From: Kitasatospora viridis
GTDB lineage: Bacteria > Actinomycetota > Actinomycetes > Streptomycetales > Streptomycetaceae
DNA length: 64,000 nucleotides
Direction of reading: 5' to 3'
NCBI RefSeq assembly: GCF_007829815.1
Contig: NZ_VIWT01000001.1
Span: forward strand, 3,805,501-3,869,500
Shown: positions 43,193 through 50,422 of the stretch, piece by piece
Layout: every line of letters begins with the position of its first letter
How positions within the stretch are numbered: position 1 is the first letter of the stretch
Made by a program: the position numbers and the translations under genes
The notes under the pieces: model-generated
The model's database searches: none
What the model saw: the letters and a program-made list of their open reading frames with translations, nothing else
What the model was told of the DNA's origin: nothing

Positions 43193-43225
43193 CAGCGTGG
43201 AGAACCCCTCGGGTTCTCCACGCTG
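43193..43225. terminator. Terminator of the MMPL gene
   Basis: A perfect 15-bp stem (43193-43207 with 43211-43225) with loop CTC lies just past the MMPL stop on the minus strand. Confidence 0.88.
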
Positions 43226-43251
43226 TGGCGGGCGCCGTGGTTGCTGCGACC

Positions 43252-45486
43252 CTACGCGCCGCTCGGCACCTCGACGGAGCCGGCGGGCGCCGCGACCGGC
43301 GCCACCGGGTCGGCGGAGCCGTGCGAGAGGTCGGGCAGCCGGTGCAGCCAGCCGGGCAGGTACCAGGTGCGCTCGCCCAGCAGGGTCAGCACGGCCGGCA
43401 GCAGCACGGCGCGGATCACGGTCGCGTCGATCAGCACCGCGACCGCCAGGCCGACGCCCACCTGCTTCATCGAAGTCACCGTCAGCGTACCGAAGATGGC
43501 GAACACCCCGATCATGATCACGGCGGCGCTGGTGACCACCCCGGCGGTGCCGCGCACCCCCTGCGCCACGGCCGTCCGGGTGTCCAGGCCCCGGTCGTGG
43601 CCCTCCTTGATCCGGGAGACCACGAAGACGTGGTAGTCCATGCTCAGCCCGAACAGGATCACGAAGAGGAACAGCGGCAGCCAGGAGGTGATCGCCCCGG
43701 TGCTGCGGGCGCCCAGCAGCGAGGCGCCGATCCCGTGCTGGAAGACGATGCTCAGCGCCCCGTAGGCGGCGCCCACCGAGAGCAGGTTGAGCACCGTGGT
43801 GACCAGCGCGACCACCAGCGAGCGGAACGAGGCCAGCATCAGCACGAAGGCGAGCGCCAGCACGAAGCCGAACACCGGCGCGGCGCTGTCGGTCAGTTGC
43901 GCGTTGAAGTCCACCGAGGCGGCGGTGCTGCCGCCCACGGCCACCTCGGCGCCCGGCACCGCGCCGAGGGTGTGCGGCAGCACGGTGGTGCGCAGCCGCG
44001 TCAGCGCCGAGACGCTGGTCGCGTCGTTGCCGGAGCCGGGCAACTGCACGCTGATCACCGCGAGTTGGTGCTCCGGGTGGGAGTCCACCGTGATCGGGCC
44101 GAAGACGCTGCCGGAGGCCGGCGCCTGCTGCTCGAACTCGGCGATCGCCTGGCGCACCGCCGGCCCGTCCACGTCCGCGGCCTTGACCACGATCTGGCTG
44201 GGGATCGGGCTGCCGGGGAAGGCCTGCGCGATCCGCTGGCCGACCTGGACCACCGAGTCGCCCCGGGGCAGCTCCTGGGCCGGGCTCAACTGCGCGGTGT
44301 GCAGGCCGAGGACGGGCGCCGAGAGGGCCAGCAGGGCGATCGTCGCCACCGCCGTCCAGGCCAGCGGGCGCTGCTGCACCCGGCCGAGCACCGCACCCCA
44401 GAGCCGGCTGCCGCCCTCGGGCGCGGATCGCCGCAGCCGACCGATGAACGGGATCCGGGCCGCCTCCACCCGGTCGCCGAGCATCGACAGCATCGCGGGC
44501 AGCACGGTGACCGAGCCGAGCACCGCGACCACCACGACCACGATCGTCGCCAGCCCCATGGCCGTGAAGTCGGCGATCCCGGTGAGGAACATGCCGGCCA
44601 TCGCGACCACCACGGTGACCCCGGAGACCAGCACCGAGTGCCCCGAGGTGGCGGCGGCGATCCGCAGCGCGCTCTGCGGGTCCCGGCCGGCGGCCCGCTC
44701 CTCGCGCTCCCGGCGCAGGTAGAACAGGCAGTAGTCGACCCCGACGGCCAGGCCGACCAGCAGCATCACCGAGGAGGCGTCGTCGCTGGTGTGCACCAGC
44801 GGGGTGGTCAGCGCCAGCAGGCCGAAGGCGGCCAGGTAGGCCGTCATGGCCAGCACCACCGGCAGTACGGCCGCCACCAGCGCCCCGAAGACGACCAGCA
44901 GGATGCCCAGGGCCAGCGGCAGGGCGGTCCACTCGGCGGCCGCGAAGTCGTTGGCGAAGGTGTCGTTGAAGTGCTTGGCGGCGCTGGCGTCGCCGAACTC
45001 CGCGATGCTCAGGTCGCGGTGCGCCGCCTGGGTGCGGGCGACCGCGTCGAGCACCGGCTGCACCTTGTCCGCCGCGTCCTTGGCGGCCCCCTGCACGGCG
45101 AACTCGACCAGCGCCGAGTGCCGGTCGGCGGAGAACGCCCCGGAGTCGTACGGGCTGCGCACGTCGCTCACCCGCCCGGTGCCCTGGACGGCGGCCACGG
45201 TGTCCGCGACGGCCGAGCGGAACCGCGGGTCGTCGGCGGTGAACGCGCCGCTCTGCACCAGCACCGTCTCGGCGGCCGGCGGCGTGAGGCCCGCCTGGTC
45301 GAGCATCCTGACGGCGCGTCCGGACTCCCCCACCCCGTTGTCGGCGTCGGTGGTCTTGTGGGTGCCCGCCATGCTGCCGATCACGGTGGCGAGCACCACG
45401 AAGAGCAGCCAGCCGAGGACGGCGGCCTTTCGGTGACGGGCACTCCAGTCGCCGACGGCGACGGCGAGCCCCGGCCTTGCGGTCAC
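43252..45486 (-). CDS. MMPL/RND-family transporter
   Basis: The 744-residue protein has the two-fold MMPL layout: one membrane segment at about 25, an outer loop (about 45-180), five segments to about 370, a second outer loop, and five more to about 700. GLAVGVDYCLFYLRRERE and GLSMDYHVFVVSRIKEGHDRG are the paired Asp-Tyr motifs of proton-driven MMPL proteins. It is likely the exporter or self-resistance pump of the cluster. The start GTG 45486 has GGAGGAG upstream. A CTTTAGC motif lies 83-92 bases before it in the divergent gap. Confidence 0.88.
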   Translation of the reverse strand: MTARPGLAVAVGDWSARHRKAAVLGWLLFVVLATVIGSMAGTHKTTDADNGVGESGRAVRMLDQAGLTPPAAETVLVQSGAFTADDPRFRSAVADTVAAVQGTGRVSDVRSPYDSGAFSADRHSALVEFAVQGAAKDAADKVQPVLDAVARTQAAHRDLSIAEFGDASAAKHFNDTFANDFAAAEWTALPLALGILLVVFGALVAAVLPVVLAMTAYLAAFGLLALTTPLVHTSDDASSVMLLVGLAVGVDYCLFYLRREREERAAGRDPQSALRIAAATSGHSVLVSGVTVVVAMAGMFLTGIADFTAMGLATIVVVVVAVLGSVTVLPAMLSMLGDRVEAARIPFIGRLRRSAPEGGSRLWGAVLGRVQQRPLAWTAVATIALLALSAPVLGLHTAQLSPAQELPRGDSVVQVGQRIAQAFPGSPIPSQIVVKAADVDGPAVRQAIAEFEQQAPASGSVFGPITVDSHPEHQLAVISVQLPGSGNDATSVSALTRLRTTVLPHTLGAVPGAEVAVGGSTAASVDFNAQLTDSAAPVFGFVLALAFVLMLASFRSLVVALVTTVLNLLSVGAAYGALSIVFQHGIGASLLGARSTGAITSWLPLFLFVILFGLSMDYHVFVVSRIKEGHDRGLDTRTAVAQGVRGTAGVVTSAAVIMIGVFAIFGTLTVTSMKQVGVGLAVAVLIDATVIRAVLLPAVLTLLGERTWYLPGWLHRLPDLSHGSADPVAPVAAPAGSVEVPSGA

Positions 45487-45568
45487 GGTTCTCCTCCAGA
45501 GGGGGGCGGTGGGTCTCGGGAACGGCGGTGGGTATCAGGGGCCAAGCTGACCGGGCGCGCTCAAACAT

Positions 45569-45644
45569 CGCTAAAGCCGCTGCCCGCCCGACCCCTCCAT
45601 ACCGTCGCGGGCCCCTGGCCAACCGCCCAAGGGGGGCTTTAGCG
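45569..45644. promoter_or_regulatory. Paired CTTTAGC motifs between divergent MMPL and KASIII-like genes
   Basis: CGCTAAAGCC (45569-45578) and GGCTTTAGCG (45635-45644) are perfect 10-base inverted copies, one facing each gene. The same core is found before the carrier protein gene at 49190. They may be the binding site of a cluster regulator. Confidence 0.55.
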
Positions 45645-45694
45645 CCGCCCAGCAGGCTGCCGCCATCGCCGTCCTCACGAGTCTGGAGTGCTCC

Positions 45695-46762
45695 ATGCGT
45701 TGGGAGAACCTGTACGTCGCCGGCCTCGGCGCCTACCTGCCGGAGCAGGTCTACACCGCGGAACAGGCCGTCGCCGACGGGGTGTACGGCGCCGGGGAGT
45801 GCGAGGCCAACGGCTACCGCGCGGTGCGGGTCGCGGCCGACCACGAGACCGGCCCGGTGATGGCCGCCGCCGCCGGCCGGCAGGCGGTGGAGCGCTCCGG
45901 GCTCGCCGCCGACGACTTCGACCTGGTGGTGCACGCCAGCGTCGGCCACCAGGGCCAGGACGTCTGGACCCCGGCGCACTACGTGCAGAACGAGGCGGTC
46001 GGCGGCAACGGCGCCGCCCTGGAGGTGCGCCAGGGCTCCAACAGCGGCCTGGCCGCCGTCGAGGTGGCCGCCTCCTGGATCGCCGCCCGCCAGGGGGGCG
46101 CCTCCCGGACGGAGTCCGGGGGAGCGACCGCCGCGCTGGTCACCACCGGCGACGCCTTCAAGCTGCCCTACTGGGACCGCTGGAAGGCCGACGAGCAGGT
46201 GGTCTACGGCGACGGCGCGGGCGCGCTGGTGCTCTCCACCCGCGGCGGCTTCGCCAAGGTGCGCTCCACCGCCAGCCGCGCCGACTCCTCGCTGGAGCCG
46301 CTGTACCGCGGCGAGGACGCCTGGACCGCCGCGCCGTTCCACGACGGCAAGCCGGTCGACCTGGCCGCCCGCAAGCGCCACTGGCTGACCCGCCACGAGG
46401 GCGCCTACGACGAGGCGATCGCCCGGATCAACCAGAACTTCGGCGCGGTGCTGCAGACCGCGCTGGCCGACGCCGACACCGACCTGGCCGGCACCCAGTG
46501 GTTCGTCCACGCCAACATGTCCAAGACCATCGTGCAGTGGGGCTTCCACGGCGCGCTCGGGCTGGACCCGGAGACCACCGTCTACGACTGGGGCCTGGAC
46601 CACGCGCACATGGGCGGCGGCGACCAGATCATCGGCCTCAACCGGCTGTTCGAGACCGGCCGCCCCAAGCCGGGCGACCTGATCGTGGCGGCGGGCGCCG
46701 GCATCGGCTTCATGTGGACGGTCGCGGTGCTGGAGGTCCTCGACAGCCCGCAGTGGGTCTGA
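45695..46762 (+). CDS. KASIII-like acyltransferase with Ser in place of the catalytic Cys
   Basis: The 355-residue protein has the thiolase fold of FabH-like enzymes: AGLGAYLPEQVYT, ALEVRQGSNSGLAAVEVAA, WFVHANMSKTI and LIVAAGAGIGFMWTVAVLE. By hand alignment Ser lies where FabH has its nucleophile Cys, His is kept in VHANMS, and the usual Asn is replaced by His (DHAHMGGGD). Such changes occur in KASIII homologues that transfer acyl groups or load starters (as in DpsC) and not in fatty acid initiation. An in-frame palindromic element adds QGGASRTESGG at about 133-143. GGAG precedes ATG 45695. Confidence 0.8.
   Translation: MRWENLYVAGLGAYLPEQVYTAEQAVADGVYGAGECEANGYRAVRVAADHETGPVMAAAAGRQAVERSGLAADDFDLVVHASVGHQGQDVWTPAHYVQNEAVGGNGAALEVRQGSNSGLAAVEVAASWIAARQGGASRTESGGATAALVTTGDAFKLPYWDRWKADEQVVYGDGAGALVLSTRGGFAKVRSTASRADSSLEPLYRGEDAWTAAPFHDGKPVDLAARKRHWLTRHEGAYDEAIARINQNFGAVLQTALADADTDLAGTQWFVHANMSKTIVQWGFHGALGLDPETTVYDWGLDHAHMGGGDQIIGLNRLFETGRPKPGDLIVAAGAGIGFMWTVAVLEVLDSPQWV
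46091..46128 (+). repeat. 38-bp palindromic element inside the KASIII-like gene
   Basis: CTCCCGGACGGAGTCCGGGGGAG-type core, about 33 of 38 bases the same as the copy in deoC. It folds as CCCGGAC-GGA-GTCCGGG and encodes GGASRTESGG in the reading frame. Confidence 0.75.
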
Positions 46763-46868
46763 GTGATTGTCACCTCCCGTTGGTGGTGCGTTTCCTGAGC
46801 CGGACGGTACGGTGCGCGCGGCCGGGCGCACCGCACCGTCCGGCAGCTCGTCTACCTGGAGGGCGAAC

Positions 46869-47219
46869 ATGCTCACCGCTGCCAAGAACGCCAACCTCGC
46901 ACTGGCCTTCCTGCTGGAACTGGCCGTGCTCTTCTCGGTCGGCCTGTGGGGCTTCACGCTCAGCCCCCGACTGCCCGTCAAACTGCTCGCGGGGGTCGGC
47001 GGTCCGCTGCTGATGGTGGTCCTCTGGTCGGTCTTCGGCGCGCCCGGCGCCCCGGCGGCGCTGCACGGCGGCATCCGACTGGCCTTCGAGGTCTGCTGGT
47101 TCGGGCTCGGCGTGGTGGCCCTCGCGCTCGCCGGGCGGGTCGCCCCCGCGGTGGTGTTCGGGGTGCTGTTCACGGCCAACACCGTGCTGGCCCGGGTCTG
47201 GCACCAGGCCAACGCCTGA
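46869..47219 (+). CDS. YrdB/DUF2568-like small membrane protein
   Basis: The 116-residue protein has four membrane segments and resembles YrdB-family (DUF2568) proteins: NLALAFLLELAVLFSVGLWGF, GGPLLMVVLWSVFGAP, FEVCWFGLGVVAL and FTANTVLARVW. Function is unknown. GGAGGG at 46858-46863 supports ATG 46869. It lies 106 bases after the KASIII-like gene on the same strand, and a convergent terminator follows. Confidence 0.75.
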   Translation: MLTAAKNANLALAFLLELAVLFSVGLWGFTLSPRLPVKLLAGVGGPLLMVVLWSVFGAPGAPAALHGGIRLAFEVCWFGLGVVALALAGRVAPAVVFGVLFTANTVLARVWHQANA

Positions 47220-47242
47220 GGCCGCCGCAGGCCGCCACCGAC

Positions 47243-47279
47243 AGCACCGCCCGGCGTCAGGGGTACGCCGGGCGGTGCT
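47243..47279. terminator. Bidirectional hairpin terminator
   Basis: A perfect 15-bp stem (47243-47257 with 47265-47279) separates the convergent YrdB-like and adenylation-protein genes. Confidence 0.87.
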
Positions 47280-47296
47280 GGTCTTCTCCGGGAGGG

Positions 47297-48859
47297 TCAG
47301 GCGGGCGGCAGCAGGCCGAGCAGGGCGGCGTTGTCGATCTTGCCGTTCGCGGTCAACGGGAAGTCGGGCACCGCGAGCACGGCGTCCGGCACCAGGTACG
47401 GCGGCAGCACCCGGCCCAGTTCGGCCGTCACGCCCACCGGGTCGGCGGCGTCGGCGGCCGACGGGTCCAGCGGGTCGGCGGTGTAGAACAGCGCCAGCCG
47501 CTCCCAGGCCGTCGTCCGGCCGGGCACCGGCACGACCGTGCAGCGGCGCACGCCCTCGATCCGGGTCGCCGCGGTCTCGATCTCGCCCGGCTCGATCCGG
47601 TGGCCGCGCACCTTCACCTGCCGGTCGGCGCGCCCGCGGAAGTGCAGCGCCCCCTCGGCGTCCACGAAGCCCAGGTCGCCGGTGCGGTAGACGCGCAGCC
47701 GCTCGCCCGCGACGGTGACCTCGGGGAACTTCTGCGCCGTCAGCTCCGGCAGCCCCAGGTACCCGACCGCGAGCCCGTCGCCGGAGACGCAGATCTCGCC
47801 CTCCTCGCCCGGCGCGCAGACCCGCTCGCCGTCCAGCACGTGCACCCCCGTGCCGGCCACCGCGCGGCCGATCGGGACGCCGCCCGGGGTCTCGCAGTCC
47901 GCCGGCCGGATCCGGTGCTCGGTCGCGTAGACGCAGCTCTCCACCGGGCCGTAGACGTGGAACAGCGCGATCCCGGGGTGGCGGGCCAGGAACCGGCCGA
48001 TGTGGTCGGTGGAGTTCCGCTCGCCACCGGTGAAGACCTGCCGGGTGCCGAGGAAGCAGTCCGGGTCCATGTCCACGAACAGGTTGAACAGCGTGGTGGT
48101 GAGGAAGACGGTGTCCACCCCGGCGGACTTCACCACGTCCCGCAGGGCGCCGGGCAGCAGGTAGTCCTCCTCGACCACGACGATCGCGCCGCCGGTGGTC
48201 AGCATGCCCCAGACCTCCAGGCTGAAGGCGTCCCACGGGCACGGCGCGGCCTGGGTGGTGACGCCCTGCGGGCCGTAGCCGCGCAGCCCGCCCGGGCCGA
48301 ACAGCCGGGTGGTCGCCCGGTGCGGCGAGACCACGCCCTTGGGCGTGCCGGTGGTGCCGGAGGTGAAGAAGACGCTGGCGGGCGCGGCCGGGTCGAGCTC
48401 GACCTCGGGCGCGCTGCCGCCGAGCGCGGCGACGGCCGGCAGCGGGTCGGTCGGCGGCTGCCAGCGCGCGGGCGCCGTTGCGGGGCTGCCGGGGTGGTCG
48501 TCCGCGGAGACGAACACCGGCGGGCGCAGCTGCTCCAGCAGTCCGTCGATCCGCTCGGCGGGCCAGCGGTGGTCGAGCGCCGCGTACGCCGCACCGCACT
48601 TGAGCACCGCGAGCAGCACCGCCACCAGCTGCGGGGTGCGCGGCATCCGCACCGGCACCACGGTGCCCGGTCCGACGCCGTGGGCGGCCAGCTGCCCGGC
48701 GAGGTGCTCGGCCGCCGCGTCCAGCGTGCGGTAGTCGATCCGCTCCTCGCGGAAGAAGATCGCGGTGGCCCCGGGCCGCAGCCGGGCCTGGGCGGCGACC
48801 GCCCGGTGGATCAGCGGGTTGACGGGTTCGGTGGCCCCGGGCGGCTCTGTGCTAGTCAT
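47297..48859 (-). CDS. Free-standing NRPS adenylation protein
   Basis: The 520-residue protein activates an amino or aryl acid as adenylate. Core motifs: A3 FFTSGTTGTPKGV, A5 VYGPVESC, A7 YRTGDLG, A8 GRADRQVKVRGHRIEPGEIE and A10 NGKID. By hand alignment to PheA the ten pocket residues read D-A-L-L-F-G-V-V-Y-K. The Asp 235 equivalent suggests an alpha-amino acid; the code matches no specificity I can recall. No C, PCP or TE domain is attached. It lies 44 bases after the carrier protein gene, so it probably charges that protein. Confidence 0.88.
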   Translation of the reverse strand: MTSTEPPGATEPVNPLIHRAVAAQARLRPGATAIFFREERIDYRTLDAAAEHLAGQLAAHGVGPGTVVPVRMPRTPQLVAVLLAVLKCGAAYAALDHRWPAERIDGLLEQLRPPVFVSADDHPGSPATAPARWQPPTDPLPAVAALGGSAPEVELDPAAPASVFFTSGTTGTPKGVVSPHRATTRLFGPGGLRGYGPQGVTTQAAPCPWDAFSLEVWGMLTTGGAIVVVEEDYLLPGALRDVVKSAGVDTVFLTTTLFNLFVDMDPDCFLGTRQVFTGGERNSTDHIGRFLARHPGIALFHVYGPVESCVYATEHRIRPADCETPGGVPIGRAVAGTGVHVLDGERVCAPGEEGEICVSGDGLAVGYLGLPELTAQKFPEVTVAGERLRVYRTGDLGFVDAEGALHFRGRADRQVKVRGHRIEPGEIETAATRIEGVRRCTVVPVPGRTTAWERLALFYTADPLDPSAADAADPVGVTAELGRVLPPYLVPDAVLAVPDFPLTANGKIDNAALLGLLPPA

Positions 48860-48903
48860 GGTCTTCGCGCTCCTGTCCTGTTGGCGCTGCTGTCCCGGCC
48901 GGC

Positions 48904-49137
48904 TCAGGCCTCGGCGACCTTGGCGTAGATCCCGCGCAGGCTGCGGTCCTCCAGCAGCCGGCCGACCGGGATCCGGGTGCCCGTCTCCCGCTCGACCGCC
49001 GCGACCAGGCGCATCATGTGCAGGGAGTCCCAGCTGACGACGCGTTCGGAGTCCAACTCGGCCTCCAGGTCGGCGCCGTTCAGCGGGAGGGCGAGCTCGT
49101 CGCGGACGATCCGGACGAAGTCGTCCTTGGTGATCAT
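48904..49137 (-). CDS. Free-standing peptidyl/acyl carrier protein
   Basis: The 77-residue protein is a single four-helix carrier domain. The phosphopantetheine Ser is in SWDSLHMMRLVAAVE, with Trp before Asp-Ser. The rest fits the fold: TKDDFVRIVRDELAL, TGTRIPVGRLLEDRSLRGIYAKV. GAGGA lies before ATG 49137; the upstream in-frame GTG 49149 is less well placed. With the adenylation gene it forms an operon that would present an aminoacyl thioester to the PKS or to the KASIII-like protein. Confidence 0.85.
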   Translation of the reverse strand: MITKDDFVRIVRDELALPLNGADLEAELDSERVVSWDSLHMMRLVAAVERETGTRIPVGRLLEDRSLRGIYAKVAEA

Positions 49138-49189
49138 GTGTTTCCTCACCTTCGGGGAACGGGAGTTCAGCGCCCAAGGTGGTCCGCCC

Positions 49190-49199
49190 GGCTAAAGGA
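49190..49199. promoter_or_regulatory. CTTTAGC motif upstream of the carrier protein gene
   Basis: TCCTTTAGCC (minus strand) lies 53 bases before the carrier protein start, in the divergent gap shared with the AfsA-like gene. It shares CTTTAGC with the two copies at 45569 and 45635. Confidence 0.5.
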
Positions 49200-49417
49200 A
49201 CGCTTGCGGTCGGCGCGGGGGACACCGCGGGGGATACTGGGCGGCGCCGGGCGTGCCGGGGCCGCTGGTGCGGGACTGGAGCAGGACTGGAGCGAGGCTT
49301 CAGCGGGTGCGGGGAGGATGGTGCTGGCTCTGCGCCCGGCGACCCCGGGACCGGCCGCCGCGCACTCCCCCCCCCACGGACCAGCACACCCCCCCCACGG
49401 ACCAGAGGACGCCCTCC

Positions 49418-50392
49418 ATGGACACGTCTCCCGCCGTCGAACGCCCCCGGCCGCCGCAGTCGGCCGAGGCACCCGTGATCCAACTGGTCCACCGCCCGAG
49501 CACCCGGGACGGCCTGCTGCTGAACGGCAGGACCTCGACCGAGCACGCCTTCGTGCTCTCCACCGTGCTGCCCGAGCCGCCGCTGCCGGCCGGCAGCGGC
49601 CTCTACGAACTCCGCTCCGCCATCGAAGCGGTGCGCCGGGCCTGCGAGTTCGCCGCGCACCAGTACTTCGGCGTGCCCCGGGACAGCGCCGTGCTGCCCA
49701 CCGAGACCGACCTGGTGATCACCGACCTGCGCCCCTGGCGGCGGGCCGGGCGACCCGCCCAGGCCACCATCGACCTGCGGCTGCGCGGCGGCCGGCTGGT
49801 CGACGGGGTGCCGGGCACGCTCGGCTGCGAGAGCACCGTGAGCATCGACGGGGTGCCCTGCGGCCGGGGCCGCGGCCGGCTCACCATGACGGCACCCGAA
49901 CGGGCCCGCGGCCACCGGCCGGGCCGCCCGGCCGACCCGCGGGCCGGGGACCCGCGCACCGCGACCGCCGACCCGCGCGCCGGGGCCGCGGCCAGGTGCC
50001 CGGCCGCCCGGTTCCGGCCCGCCCGGCCGGTGGCCGTCGGCTGCGGCCGGCCGGAGGAGGTGGTGATCGGCGAACCGCTGTCGGTCTCGGCCGGCACCGT
50101 GCTGGTGCCCGTGCGACCGGGCACCACCCCCCTCGACGACGCCCTGCGGCAGACCGCGCTGCTCGCCGCCGGGACGCTGCGCGGCTTCCAGCCCGCCCGG
50201 TGCGCCATCACCCGCTGGTCGGCCGCCGTCGCCCGGCCCGCCCGCCCCGACCGGCCGCTGCTCTGCACCGCCACCCCCGGCGCGGCCGACCGGGACACGG
50301 ACGGCCGCCCCCTGGCGCCGGTCGCGCTGCGGCTGCTGCAGGACGGTCGCACGCTCGGCAGCGCCGACGTCACCGTGCTGCTGGACTGCTGA
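49418..50392 (+). CDS. AfsA-like (A-factor biosynthesis hotdog) protein
   Basis: The 324-residue protein has two AfsA-type hotdog repeats. The first opens IQLVHRPSTRDGLLLN and runs through EFAAHQYFGVPRDSAVLPTETDLVITDLRPWR; the second is RPVAVGCGRPEEVVIGEPLSVSAGTVLVPVRPG. AfsA joins a beta-keto acyl chain to dihydroxyacetone phosphate in gamma-butyrolactone synthesis. Between the repeats is an Arg/Pro/Ala-rich linker with a duplicated ADPRAG motif. The short direct repeat CCCCCCCACGGACCAG occurs twice just before ATG 49418. It precedes the large AfsR-like gene by 30 bases, so a signalling role in the cluster is likely. Confidence 0.83.
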   Translation: MDTSPAVERPRPPQSAEAPVIQLVHRPSTRDGLLLNGRTSTEHAFVLSTVLPEPPLPAGSGLYELRSAIEAVRRACEFAAHQYFGVPRDSAVLPTETDLVITDLRPWRRAGRPAQATIDLRLRGGRLVDGVPGTLGCESTVSIDGVPCGRGRGRLTMTAPERARGHRPGRPADPRAGDPRTATADPRAGAAARCPAARFRPARPVAVGCGRPEEVVIGEPLSVSAGTVLVPVRPGTTPLDDALRQTALLAAGTLRGFQPARCAITRWSAAVARPARPDRPLLCTATPGAADRDTDGRPLAPVALRLLQDGRTLGSADVTVLLDC

Positions 50393-50422
50393 CGCCATGT
50401 CGGCCCAGCTGTGAGGGAGAGC

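Larger units (their letters stand above)
42670..43251. other. Intergenic region upstream of the short SARP
   Basis: This 582-base gap between the SARP and MMPL genes has no gene that I can support. It holds ACCACGTGGT (42940-42949) nested beside a larger inverted repeat (42946-42955 with 42982-42991), the SARP ribosome site, and the MMPL terminator at 43193-43225. Confidence 0.55.

Noticed and set aside
45600..45694. Leader before the KASIII-like gene as a riboswitch
   Set aside because: Apart from the CTTTAGC motif no known riboswitch core could be recognised.
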